Below are positions 35,098-44,392 of a stretch of 64,000 nt of DNA, piece after piece. Each line of letters starts with the position of its first letter. Within the stretch, counting starts at the first letter, position 1. The translations under genes and the position numbers were made by a program. The notes beneath the pieces are model-generated. The model had not been told where the DNA came from. It did no database searches and saw only the letters and a program-made list of their open reading frames with translations. The stretch comes from Balneola sp. (GTDB lineage Bacteria > Bacteroidota > Rhodothermia > Balneolales > Balneolaceae), in assembly GCA_017640785.1 (NCBI GenBank), contig JAEPPZ010000007.1, positions 1 through 64,000 of the forward strand, written 5' to 3'.

Positions 35098-35535
35098 GAG
35101 GGAAGGGAACTTTGATATTAATATCTGATCTAGTTTAAGCGTCTCCCTCCCTAAAGTTAGGGAGGGAACAAGGGTGGGTCAGGAACGGCAGGGAATTGGA
35201 TAAACCACAGAGGGCACAGAGGATTCTTTGGTGAACTAGGATGAGTTAAAGAATTGATGCGAAGATTCTAAATCTCCCTTTGAAGGGAGAACGATCGAAC
35301 ACTAGTGTGAGATCAGAGGGATGTTGTGCGGTTTCTAAGTCATTAAACAGCATAACATCCTCCTTCAAAGGAGGATTTATAAAAACCTCGTACATAAGCT
35401 AGCCTGCTTGCGCGAAGTTTCATCCCGCGTTTGGGTGGATGGGACATTTAATCGCATTAATAGGTAACCGGTCGGACTAAAGTCCTCACTGGTGAATTTG
35501 ATACTGAATGTTGGTGGAGTATCAGATCTAATCAG
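35098..35535. repeat. Long direct repeat, left copy (~440 bp)
   Basis: A composite: family B element, a CCACAGAGGGCACAGAGG motif, a block from GAATTGATGCGAAGATTC to TCCTTCAAAGGAGGATTT, then a block with the palindrome GGACTAAAGTCC. The same order recurs at 36803-37261, and long runs are identical (for example around 35285-35385 and 36985-37085). No gene inside. Confidence 0.9.
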
Positions 35536-36000
35536 GTAAACCAGCCAGGGATTTATCCCGCAGCGCTACGAGTATCTATTAAGAATGATTTTATGGGCAA
35601 GGTTGTTCGGACTAAAGTCCTCACTGGTGAACTTGATACTGAATCTTGGAAGTGATCTGGAATTGTTGAGGAAATTTAATGTTTAGAAATCCGCCACTTG
35701 CCACTTGTTGGAAGCAGGGGCGAGCTGGTGAGGAAGCTAAATAGCGGGTAAAAATCGGTCTTTGTTAGCAAGGTTGAATTGACTGAAAGGTGATTAAACA
35801 CAAGGTTTTAGGCTAATATGTAATAAGTTGATGAAATCATACTCTTGATATATAAGGACGAGTATTGAATAATCAATTTAGAAGCTTTTGACAGGTTTAG
35901 AAATATGAGCGTTTATTAAAGTTAAATAAATCTCACTACTATATGTAAGCATAAAGGGCTAAACTGTACTTTTAAATTACAATTAAAGCGAAAGTTTAAA
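35536..36000. repeat. Gap between long repeat and pilin-like gene
   Basis: No gene seen. At 35607-35646 there is another copy of the GGACTAAAGTCCTCACTGG motif. The remaining ~350 bases are AT-rich and should include the promoter of the pilin-like gene; TATAAGG near 35860 is not a clear promoter. Confidence 0.45.
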
Positions 36001-36441
36001 ATGGGACAACAACAGGTTGTATTGATACTGCTCGTGACAGTGATTGTGGGTATTGCAACAATACTTGCCATTAATACGATGTCCAATACATTGCAACAGA
36101 ACAATATTGACGTTGTTAGGGTTGATCTATCCGTAATAGCAGCTCAAATGCAGGCATATTATCAAAAACCGAGTGCCCTTGGTGGAGGGAGTAAATCCTT
36201 TGAGGGTGTCTCATTTAATACAATAGTATTTCAGGCAGACACTATAAACGCTTCCGGGTCCATGGCCCGAAATGAAAACGGAATTTATAGCATTATTTCA
36301 GCAACTACTTCGGAAGTGGTAATTATAGCTCAACCGTCTTCAGGTCCGACAATGACATTCGAGAATACTTCCAATACAGAAATAACCCAGCGCGCTACAG
36401 TAAGCCTATCAGATGTGGTAATGCGTTATGAGATCGAGTAA
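36001..36441 (+). CDS. Pilin-like single-helix membrane/secreted protein, unknown
   Basis: A 146-aa protein with a very short N-terminus (MGQQQ) and one long hydrophobic helix (about residues 6-27, VVLILLVTVIVGIATILAIN), then a polar globular part with beta-strand character. The form is that of type IV pilin-like subunits, but the Glu5 of true prepilins is missing and no prepilin peptidase is nearby, so I do not call it a pilin. It stands alone within the repeat zone, framed by the two ~440-bp direct repeats. Confidence 0.65.
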   Translation: MGQQQVVLILLVTVIVGIATILAINTMSNTLQQNNIDVVRVDLSVIAAQMQAYYQKPSALGGGSKSFEGVSFNTIVFQADTINASGSMARNENGIYSIISATTSEVVIIAQPSSGPTMTFENTSNTEITQRATVSLSDVVMRYEIE

Positions 36442-36802
36442 AGAAGGTCGTATTTGTTAGAGAGGTGTATTTGACTTGGTAGTCGCCACTGAATCACTAA
36501 ATCACGGAAAGGATAAACCACAGAGTGCACGAAGGGTTTTTGGGAATTATTTTAACCACAGAGGACACGAAGGTTTTTTGGTTTAGAATCGTGATCATAT
36601 AAATCGGAACAATTGATCTGGTCATTCCTGCGAAGGCAGGAATCTGGATCGTTATTAAGGTTACATCCTTTTAAACAATCCAGATCTCGGGCATACGCCG
36701 CGAGATGACGAGACCCACAGAGTAAACAAAGGCTGTGAGATGATGTATATTTATTCTCTGTGTTCTTTGTGGTTGAAAAGAAACCCATCCCTTCCCTTCG
36801 TT
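36442..36802. repeat. Intergenic mosaic of dispersed repeats
   Basis: No gene seen. It holds two CACAGAG-type units (about 36515-36575), a palindrome TCATTCCTGCGAAGGCAGGA (near 36623) of a kind common in many genomes, its distant partner around CTCGGGCATACGCCGCGAGA, and an inverted CACAGAG unit (CTGTGTTCTTTGTGGTT, near 36758). Confidence 0.6.
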
Positions 36803-37261
36803 GAGGGAAGGGGACTTTAATATTAATATCTGATCTGGTTTAAGCGTCTCCCACCCTAAAGTTAGGGGGGGAACAAGGGTGGGTCAGGAACAGCTGGGAA
36901 TTGGATTAACCACAGAGGGCACGAAGGGTTTTTGGTGAACAAGGGTGGGTCAGAGAATTGATGCGAAGATTCTAAATCTCCCTTTGAAGGGAGACCGATC
37001 GAACACTAGTGTGAGATCAGAGGGATGTTGTGCGGTTTCTAAGTCATTAAACAGCATAACATCCTCCTTCAAAGGAGGATTTAAAAAACCTCGTACATAA
37101 GCTAGCCTGCTTGCGCGAAGCTTCAGCACAGGTAGGGAAGGGCTTCAGCCCTGCGTTTGTGTGGATCGGGTATTTTAAATTTTATTAATAGGTGCCGGTC
37201 GGACTAAAGTCCTCTCTGGTGAACTTGATACTGAATGTTGGTGGAGTAGCAGATCTAATCA
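36803..37261. repeat. Long direct repeat, right copy (~460 bp)
   Basis: Same order of blocks as 35098-35535. It differs by point changes and by one insertion near 37123-37156 that carries a small hairpin (AGGGCTTCAGCCCT). The two copies are 1.7 kb apart in direct orientation. Confidence 0.9.
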
Positions 37262-37325
37262 AGAACATCACTTTGGGGTTTATTCCACAGCGGTGTTAGA
37301 ATTACTCAGAAAAGCAGAATACCGA

Positions 37326-37625
37326 TCAACAATCTGCTTTCTGAATTTTTCTTAAAAGGAGTAGCACAGAGTCCGGGTAATTCTCGCTTAGTTCGATCGC
37401 ATGATCTGCCGCCGCTGACACTTTATAACCGGAACTCTGACCTTGCATTACCAAGGAAGTATAAAGGTCACCCGAAATATGGGGCTCCACAAGAGTTTGA
37501 ACATCAGACCAGGCGTATTCTTTACAAGAAAAATGCCCGGAACCAGATTCGGGTTTTGTTCCTGAGCATCCAATCAGCATAAGAACCGGAATGACTAAGA
37601 AGCTTGAAAAAAATGAAGAGATCAT
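37326..37625 (-). CDS. Small putative lipoprotein
   Basis: A 99-aa protein with a lipoprotein signal (SSFLVIPVLMLIGC, anchor Cys20) and a short helical mature part (DVQTLVEPHISGDLYTSLV, AAADHAIELSENYPDSVLLLL). No named domain. It directly follows the DUF3127 gene on the same strand with no spacing (its start abuts the DUF3127 stop), so the two are probably one transcript. Confidence 0.65.
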   Translation of the reverse strand: MISSFFSSFLVIPVLMLIGCSGTKPESGSGHFSCKEYAWSDVQTLVEPHISGDLYTSLVMQGQSSGYKVSAAADHAIELSENYPDSVLLLLRKIQKADC

Positions 37626-38015
37626 TTAAAACGGAAGATCATCGTCCATATCGTCGAAGTCTTTATCTATTGTAAATCCTTCGGCGCTCGGCGGTGGAGG
37701 GGTTTGCTCCTGCTGATTTCCTGCTCCTTGTTCAACTTTCCATGCTTTTACATCGGTATACCAGTTGCCTTTGTATTCACGGCTTTGGATATCGATAGAT
37801 ACCGTAACCTCAGCATTTTGTTGAACAGCCTGTGCATCAATATTTTCTCCCCATTGAGTGATACATACTTTTCGAGGATATTTACCGGGAATTTCCAGAA
37901 TAAAATCTCTTTTTCTCCACGGACCGTTTTTGCCCTCTCCTGATTGTTCTTCTAAAATTTGTACGACTCTTCCTTGTAATTGCAGATCCATGGTATTGAT
38001 TTTTTGAGTTTTCAT
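37626..38015 (-). CDS. DUF3127 domain protein, OB-fold with SSB-like tail
   Basis: A 129-aa protein: a beta-rich core (LQGRVVQILEEQSGEGKNGP, WRKRDFILEIPGKYPRKVCI, VTVSIDIQSREYKGNWYTDV) of the DUF3127 type, a proline-rich linker, and a C-terminal acidic tail DFDDMDDDLPF. The tail has the same layout as the partner-recruiting tip of single-stranded DNA-binding protein SSB (DDDxPF), which suggests single-strand binding and recruitment of repair or replication proteins. This role is inferred. The start may be the first Met or MDLQ at residue 9. Confidence 0.85.
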   Translation of the reverse strand: MKTQKINTMDLQLQGRVVQILEEQSGEGKNGPWRKRDFILEIPGKYPRKVCITQWGENIDAQAVQQNAEVTVSIDIQSREYKGNWYTDVKAWKVEQGAGNQQEQTPPPPSAEGFTIDKDFDDMDDDLPF

Positions 38016-38148
38016 AAAGATATGGGTTTATATGGAATGATGTTAAGAAGCAGAAAACTCTTTTTTATGCAATTTGAAGGATAAAAATTAACAAGTAATA
38101 ATTTTTCGGTAGGGCTTTTAAATACTATTATTGGAAAAATTGTACCAA

Positions 38149-41100
38149 ATGTTTGTCAGGCTTTTTTTAACAGGGATCATAATAACGTGTTTTTCTATTG
38201 AATTATGGGCACAACCCACGTTCAAAAAGACTCGCTATGCCGGTGAACAGGGGCTTTCGCATAATACTGTTTTGGGCATAACCATGGATGAAAGAGGTTT
38301 TCTTTGGATAGCTACTATGGATGGGCTGAACAGATTTGACGGGTTGGAAATGAAAGTGTACAGACCTAATGAAAAAGATTCACTGTCTCTGAATGATGGT
38401 TTTATACACGGTATCCATCAGCATCAAGATGGGAAGCTTTGGGTGAGCACCCGCGACGGAGGCTTGAATATTTTTGATCCGGTTACGGAGACATTCCGAA
38501 GTATTAATGATTCGGAATTGGGACAGACTAATTTTCCTGAACATGAAATCAGCCTTTTGTATCAGGATAGCAAAAAAAATTACTGGGTAGCATTTTTTGG
38601 TCACAGTACAGGTTTGATGGACCCGGAAACAAAAATGTATTATCCCGCCAATATTGTTGATGGAGACACTGGGAAAAAAAGGACGTCTGTTAATGCTTTC
38701 CTGGAATTCGGTGATGGAAGCATGCTTTTTACATCGTTGAATGGGTTGTTTTATTTGCCGGCAGAAGAAACAGAAAAATTTCTAAATGACCCTGGATCTG
38801 ATCAGAAGATCTATGCAGTACCGATCCGTTATTCTGATTCGAACCCATCTCCAAATACAGTAAACATGAAGGTTGATTCTAGGGGAGATCTCTGGGTGAA
38901 TCTGGTTACATCGGGTTTGGAAAAAATGTCATCGGCTTATATTCCGGATTTTCTGAAAAAAAGCTTGGAAACAGGCGTGGTGAGTAACTCATCCGGAAAC
39001 TTGGTAGTGGAAAGAGATGGATTTTTAATATCGGGATATCTAAGCAACCAACTTCTTTTTGTCGAACTTGAAAATGGAGAGAAAAGTATTTCAAAGTTCG
39101 ATCAGGGAATTAATTTACAAGGGGCTACTTACATTTATGAAGATCCGAATCAAGAGCTTTGGGTATATACATGGGGAAGTGGGTTTTATAAACTTGAACA
39201 AAAAACAGGTATTACCCTCATTAATAATACGATACGTCCGGGCACATTCGAATCAAATTTTATGCTTGGATTCGAAGAAGATGAGAATGGGTTTTGGGTA
39301 GGAACGGGAGCAGAGGTTCAGTTCTATGACCTCGATAAAAAAGAGTTTACTGGACTTAACGAACGGTTATCAAACACTCAGATCTACGGGATATGGGATA
39401 TTGTAAGAGAGGAAGCGGGTATGTGGATCGTTACCGTGGAAAAGGGATTGGTGTTTATCGGAAATGAAGAATTAAAAAAGAGAAAAGCGTTAAAAGCGCA
39501 TCGGTTTACAAGTCAAAACAGCATAATTAAAAGCAAGAATCTGCATACGGTATTTAAAGACTCCAGAGGTTGGCTATGGTTGGGATATGAAGGTGAGGGC
39601 ATCCAAATAGTTAAAAATCCGAAAGCGCTGATTACACAGTCAGTTTTAAATATCACAGAGCTGACAACAGACTCAGAAAGCGAACAGCCTGATATTTCAT
39701 CGGAAAATATCCGTGAATTTTACGAAGATCGTTTTGGGAATATATGGGTGGCCACAAATGATCGTGGCTTTGACCGGATATCGATTCAAGGACAGGAAAT
39801 TATATCTGTAAGGTCATTTCAAAACGAACCCGGAAATGTAAGATCTATACCTCACAACGATGGAAGAAGCGTTTTTCAGCAAACAGATTCTACCTATTGG
39901 TTTGCCACTTATGGCGGAGGTATCGCAAAATGGAATTCTTCAACTGATATTATCACCAGATACACCACAGACGACGGGCTTCCAAATAACAGTACGTATA
40001 GTGTGATCGGAGAAAGTGAAACGCAATATATATGGACGAGTACAAATTCAGGCTTAGCCAGATTGGATACCAGAACGGGTAAATTTGATGTGCTGAGAGA
40101 AGAAGATGGATTGCAGAATAACGAGTTTAACACCGGCGCGTATTTAAAGTTAACAGATGGCAGACTCGTTTTTGGGGGAATTAACGGATTCAATATCATC
40201 GATCCGGCGGAATTAAAAAAGAATGACAGGGTTCCACCGGTTTATATCACTCGGATCAATTTGTTTGACGAATCTTTTCAGACGGATACTTCAGCCACAG
40301 TGATCAATAATATTAAATTAGCTTATAACGAGAACTTCCTTTCTTTTGAATTTGCAGCGCTCGATTTTGAAAACCCAAAACAAAATCAGTTTGCTTACAA
40401 AATGGAAGGAGTTGATGAAGATTGGGTATTTTCAGGGAACCGAAATTTTGCAGGCTATCCGAATCTGGCGCCGGGTGAATATAAATTCAAAGTAAAGGCA
40501 GCCAATAATGATGGTTTATGGAACGAAGCCGGTACAAGCATTAACATCGAAATCACCCCACCATGGTGGCAAACAGTTTGGTTTAGATCGGTTTCAGGAC
40601 TTCTGTTGTTAGCAGGGATTGTTTTCGGAGTTAGATATTTTTCTCAGAAAAGACTTCGAGAGCAGATCAGAAAAATGGAGATCGAGAACAAGCTCAGAAA
40701 TGAGAGAGAACGAATTTCTAGAGACCTTCATGATCACGTCGGGGCGCAATTGGCAAACATAATGTCCGGGCTGTCACTGGCTGATAAGTACAATCAGATC
40801 GACAATAAAGAGAAGTCTTCCTCTCTGATGAACTCGCTGCGGGGTGATGCAGAAGTAACCATCAAACAACTTAGAGACACCATTTGGGCGCTTAACCAAA
40901 ATGAGCTTAACCTGTTGAACTTCAAAGATCATCTGCAAAGCTATTTTAATAATCAGACGGCTTTTAAAGAGTCTCTTATGTTTAACTACGAGATTCTGGG
41001 AAACAAGGAAACAAAGCTGTCTTCCACGCAGGCATTGAATCTATTCAGAATAATTCAGGAAGCTTCACAGAATACACTGAAGTATGCAAATGCTGAAACC

Positions 41101-41298
41101 ATCAATATTAAATTGCATCAAAAAAACGGATCTTTATTCGTATTTATAAAAGATGACGGCTCTTTTAAAGGAGATCAAAAGACCTTTAACGGAGGGTATG
41201 GTTTCGGGAATATGGAAAAAAGAACGAAAGAATTGGGAGGTAATATCTCAGTGAATACAGAGGATGGAACTGAGATCACGGTAAACATACCGATATAG
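38149..41298 (+). CDS. Two-component regulator propeller histidine kinase
   Basis: A ~1049-aa membrane kinase. Signal peptide (MFVRLFLTGIIITCFSIELW, cut before QPTF), then a large periplasmic part of Reg_prop repeats (for example RGFLWIATMDGLNRFDG, KLWVSTRDGGLNIFDP, NIWVATNDRGFDRIS) forming beta-propellers, a Y_Y_Y domain (LSFEFAALDFENPKQNQFAY, APGEYKFKVKAANNDGLW), one membrane helix (WFRSVSGLLLLAGIVFGVRY), and a cytoplasmic HisKA_3 box RERISRDLHDHVGAQLANIM with HATPase GGYGFGNMEKRTKELGG. A TTG at 38131 is an alternative start. It is paired with the response regulator 67 bases downstream. Such kinases often sense polysaccharide breakdown products; the ligand here is unknown. Confidence 0.94.
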   Translation: MFVRLFLTGIIITCFSIELWAQPTFKKTRYAGEQGLSHNTVLGITMDERGFLWIATMDGLNRFDGLEMKVYRPNEKDSLSLNDGFIHGIHQHQDGKLWVSTRDGGLNIFDPVTETFRSINDSELGQTNFPEHEISLLYQDSKKNYWVAFFGHSTGLMDPETKMYYPANIVDGDTGKKRTSVNAFLEFGDGSMLFTSLNGLFYLPAEETEKFLNDPGSDQKIYAVPIRYSDSNPSPNTVNMKVDSRGDLWVNLVTSGLEKMSSAYIPDFLKKSLETGVVSNSSGNLVVERDGFLISGYLSNQLLFVELENGEKSISKFDQGINLQGATYIYEDPNQELWVYTWGSGFYKLEQKTGITLINNTIRPGTFESNFMLGFEEDENGFWVGTGAEVQFYDLDKKEFTGLNERLSNTQIYGIWDIVREEAGMWIVTVEKGLVFIGNEELKKRKALKAHRFTSQNSIIKSKNLHTVFKDSRGWLWLGYEGEGIQIVKNPKALITQSVLNITELTTDSESEQPDISSENIREFYEDRFGNIWVATNDRGFDRISIQGQEIISVRSFQNEPGNVRSIPHNDGRSVFQQTDSTYWFATYGGGIAKWNSSTDIITRYTTDDGLPNNSTYSVIGESETQYIWTSTNSGLARLDTRTGKFDVLREEDGLQNNEFNTGAYLKLTDGRLVFGGINGFNIIDPAELKKNDRVPPVYITRINLFDESFQTDTSATVINNIKLAYNENFLSFEFAALDFENPKQNQFAYKMEGVDEDWVFSGNRNFAGYPNLAPGEYKFKVKAANNDGLWNEAGTSINIEITPPWWQTVWFRSVSGLLLLAGIVFGVRYFSQKRLREQIRKMEIENKLRNERERISRDLHDHVGAQLANIMSGLSLADKYNQIDNKEKSSSLMNSLRGDAEVTIKQLRDTIWALNQNELNLLNFKDHLQSYFNNQTAFKESLMFNYEILGNKETKLSSTQALNLFRIIQEASQNTLKYANAETINIKLHQKNGSLFVFIKDDGSFKGDQKTFNGGYGFGNMEKRTKELGGNISVNTEDGTEITVNIPI

Positions 41299-41365
41299 AT
41301 AAATACCAAATTCGGGGTATAGCTAATAACTTCGGGATGAATGATATTTCTTCAAAAGATTGATT

Positions 41366-42055
41366 ATGGAAAGCAAAGAGCCGGGTAAAAAAATTAGGGT
41401 AGCTATTGTTGAAGATCATGACATCTTCAGAAAGAGGCTGACGGAGTTGTTGGGCTTCTATGATGAGCTGGAGTTGGTTTTTACAGCAGATTCGGGAGAG
41501 ACGTGTTTAAAACAGGTGTTTGAGTCGGAGCCGGAGAAAATGCCGGATGTAATTTTAATGGATATTGAGCTTCCGGGAATATCAGGGATAGAAACGACTT
41601 TTCAGCTTAAAGAGAAATTTGAAGAGATTGACATCATTATGTTCACAGTTTTCGAAGATGATGAGCGACTTTTTGAATCCATTCAGGTTGGAGCAACAGG
41701 ATATTTGCTGAAAGATACAGCTATAGACGAAGTGGTATCGTCTTTGAAGGAAGTAAGGGAAGGAGGATCGCCGATCACGCCTTCGATTGCAAGAAAACTG
41801 ATCAGAATGGTTTCTAAACCAAAAAAAGAGAATTCTTCCAAATCTGAACCTGAAGTAGTTCCGTTTGATCTGAGTCCGGCGGAAATTCGAATTTTGGAAC
41901 AGGTTATTGATGGTAAATCAAACAAAGAAATAGCGGAAGAGGTATTTCTGAGTCCCTGGACAGTGAAAACGCACATCAAGAACATCTATAAAAAAATGCA
42001 TGTTAATTCAAGGGCTGCCGCGGTAAGACTAGCTCTGAAAAGGGATATTGTATAA
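41366..42055 (+). CDS. NarL/LuxR-family response regulator
   Basis: A 229-aa regulator: receiver domain with the acid pocket (VAIVEDHDIF) and the phospho-acceptor Asp in PDVILMDIELPGISG, Lys of VGATGYLLKDTAIDEV, then a C-terminal LuxR helix-turn-helix (LSPAEIRILEQVIDGKSNKE, IAEEVFLSPWTVKTHIKNIY, KKMHVNSRAAAVRLAL). The ATG at 41366 is preferred to a TTG 6 bases earlier. It is the partner of the HisKA_3 kinase directly upstream. The next two genes encode secreted proteins and could be targets. Confidence 0.95.
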   Translation: MESKEPGKKIRVAIVEDHDIFRKRLTELLGFYDELELVFTADSGETCLKQVFESEPEKMPDVILMDIELPGISGIETTFQLKEKFEEIDIIMFTVFEDDERLFESIQVGATGYLLKDTAIDEVVSSLKEVREGGSPITPSIARKLIRMVSKPKKENSSKSEPEVVPFDLSPAEIRILEQVIDGKSNKEIAEEVFLSPWTVKTHIKNIYKKMHVNSRAAAVRLALKRDIV

Positions 42056-42170
42056 ACTGATTTCACGGAAAAATACTCCGTTCGGGTGATTTATTAACAA
42101 CTGATTTATAGTGAATTTTGACCGGCAGCAGTCTTTAGGTGCTGTTCACTACTAATAAATCAGGTTCAAG

Positions 42171-44297
42171 ATGAAGAAATTAACGTTACTATTTCTAGGG
42201 GTACTTTACTTTTCCTCGCCTCTTTTTGCACAAACAAAAACGATTCAAGACTGGATCGCATCACAATATTTGAATACTTCACATCAGGCGTTTGTTTATC
42301 AGGTTTCGCCCCAAATGAAGCTTGCAGATGAACAGATCATAAACGCCGGAATACAAGAAAAGAAGGCTTTTTTGGCTAAATACAATCAGCTTAAAAGAAA
42401 AGGTGCCTTTGTAAATAATCCCGATACTACATGGAGATTTGAAGAGCATAAAGCGCCGCAAGATTCTATGTACAGGCCTTCATCTTATGGTCAGCTTTGG
42501 TACGAAGGAGATGTTGCATCAGGAAATTACGTGTTCAGCAACGAGTCGTTTAGGTGGCACCCGGATAGTTTAGAATTATTCCCGGATCGGCATAATTACA
42601 GCAGGGTTTATGAGGCAGGAAATGACACTAGTGAAGCGGTTTATTTTAATAACTGGAGCAGAATACCATATTACGGAATTAGAACGGCGATTATAGAAGA
42701 GCCGTCAGGTGGTGCAGATTACGAGACTTACTCGGAGAATTTTAACCCGATTTTTGGATGGGAAAAATATGCACATGATCTCAGATATCAGGACGAAAAT
42801 GGCTGGGATACTCTGAGGGTCTCAGAAAGATATAATTCTGAAACAATGGAATATTATCCTGAATCAGAGCAAAGGTATATTTCTAATGAAAACTACAGTC
42901 TAAGCTCATATAAATCGTATAATTTTGATGGCGCGATCGGGTATTGGAGCTATGATTATACTAAGTTTGGAGAGGGTGGTAGATATATTTATCAGGTTTC
43001 AAAACAGTGGAATAGCACCGAGGAAAGATTAGTTGGAAGAGACAGCCTTCATTTTAATTATGAGAATAATGTGATTGAAGGAGAGCAATATTTCTGGGGA
43101 GATTCTCTATGGGTGGCCCAAGGTTTATACAAGACTTTTCAAAACCCAAATGACGAAACCGTTGTGGACAGCATTATAAATTACAGTGTTTATCCTGACA
43201 GTTTAGATGAAAATAATAGACCGGTAATTGATGAGGCGATCATTCGTACGGAATTTGAATATGATATTAATGGGAATCAAACAGAAGTCAGAACATATAA
43301 TCTTATTGAGGGAGTATTAAGTCTGACGAGCAGAACTGTTAGAACCTGGGAGTTAATAGGTGAATATTACGTAGTAGTCCGGCAGGATACATACTCAAGA
43401 GACTTTACTTCTGGAGAGCTTTATAGATCCGGATTTTTTGAGCGCTTTTATGATGAAGAAGGTTCAAATACAGGCGATCGAACTTTTAACCTGAATGCTG
43501 CCGGTGATACTACATATGGAAATGGAAACGAATACTTATTTCTTGATGATGGGACTCGAGTATATGTAACGTTACAATGGGATTTTAATATTAAAGAATT
43601 GGTAGTTCAATATTACAGGGCCTATCCGAATGCTCGTTTTGGTGAAGGCGGTTATATAAATCAAAGTACATACCTAGACTTAAGAACTAATAGCGGAACC
43701 AGAAGTATAAACGTAGGGGGAAATTATCCGGGTGTATTTAATGATGGACCTATACCAATTACGGTAGGTGATACATTATCCTTTTTTGTAAGTGCGTTGA
43801 ATATGGATTTCTCAAAACCGGATGTAGAAATTACAAATATGCCAACAACCGCAACTTTTGATCCTGAAACCAGAAAATTCTGGTGGGTGGTAGATGAAGA
43901 GCAACCCGGACCAATGACTTATACAGCGACCAACAAAAACGGAAGTTCAGAGGCTGTGGTATACTTCGCAAATGTTGAAGCAGCAAATGATGACAGCAAC
44001 CCGGTTTCAAACGAAGAGGATGATTTCAATCCGAAAGAATTCACATTAGAACAAAACTATCCGAATCCATTTAACCCTAGTACAAATATCAGTTTCAATT
44101 TACCTCAAGCTTCTGAGGTGAGTTTGAAAGTGTATAATATGCTTGGGCAGGAAGTGGCGACTTTGATAAATGAAAGGCTTGGAGCCGGAGCTCAAACCGT
44201 GGCCTTCGATGCAAGCAATCTTTCAAGCGGAATGTATATCTACAGAATACAAGCAGGTACTTTCAGCAAAACAAAAAAGATGATGCTGATCAAGTAA
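42171..44297 (+). CDS. T9SS type A sorting domain protein, unknown
   Basis: A 708-aa secreted protein. Signal peptide [20 protein letters not shown]; a long central part rich in Tyr, Trp, Asn and Asp with YD-like turns ([16 protein letters not shown]) of unknown fold; an Ig-like or putative-Ig stretch before the end ([20 protein letters not shown]); and the C-terminal sorting domain starting [15 protein letters not shown] and closing with KTKKMMLIK. It should pass the outer membrane by the type IX system and be attached or released. No enzymatic motif was seen. A 115-base gap separates it from the response regulator. Confidence 0.9.
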   Translation: MKKLTLLFLGVLYFSSPLFAQTKTIQDWIASQYLNTSHQAFVYQVSPQMKLADEQIINAGIQEKKAFLAKYNQLKRKGAFVNNPDTTWRFEEHKAPQDSMYRPSSYGQLWYEGDVASGNYVFSNESFRWHPDSLELFPDRHNYSRVYEAGNDTSEAVYFNNWSRIPYYGIRTAIIEEPSGGADYETYSENFNPIFGWEKYAHDLRYQDENGWDTLRVSERYNSETMEYYPESEQRYISNENYSLSSYKSYNFDGAIGYWSYDYTKFGEGGRYIYQVSKQWNSTEERLVGRDSLHFNYENNVIEGEQYFWGDSLWVAQGLYKTFQNPNDETVVDSIINYSVYPDSLDENNRPVIDEAIIRTEFEYDINGNQTEVRTYNLIEGVLSLTSRTVRTWELIGEYYVVVRQDTYSRDFTSGELYRSGFFERFYDEEGSNTGDRTFNLNAAGDTTYGNGNEYLFLDDGTRVYVTLQWDFNIKELVVQYYRAYPNARFGEGGYINQSTYLDLRTNSGTRSINVGGNYPGVFNDGPIPITVGDTLSFFVSALNMDFSKPDVEITNMPTTATFDPETRKFWWVVDEEQPGPMTYTATNKNGSSEAVVYFANVEAANDDSNPVSNEEDDFNPKEFTLEQNYPNPFNPSTNISFNLPQASEVSLKVYNMLGQEVATLINERLGAGAQTVAFDASNLSSGMYIYRIQAGTFSKTKKMMLIK

Positions 44298-44320
44298 TTC
44301 AGTGTTACAATAACTTTAAC

Positions 44321-44353
44321 AAGGCAAAATGAATATCTCATTTTGCCTTTTTT
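44321..44353 (+). terminator. Terminator after first T9SS cargo gene
   Basis: A 12-base perfect stem AAGGCAAAATGA with TCATTTTGCCTT and a 5-base loop, followed by T residues. Confidence 0.92.
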
Positions 44354-44392
44354 ACAAACAAAAAATCAAACCTTTTTAACAAACATTCATCA

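Noticed and set aside
36552-36788. 78-codon minus-strand frame
   Set aside because: It lies wholly in CACAGAG-type and palindromic repeats, with no sign of a protein family.
33611-37325. CRISPR array in the repeat-dense zone
   Set aside because: Repeats are of different families, unevenly spaced, hairpin-rich and without uniform spacers; no cas genes are near.
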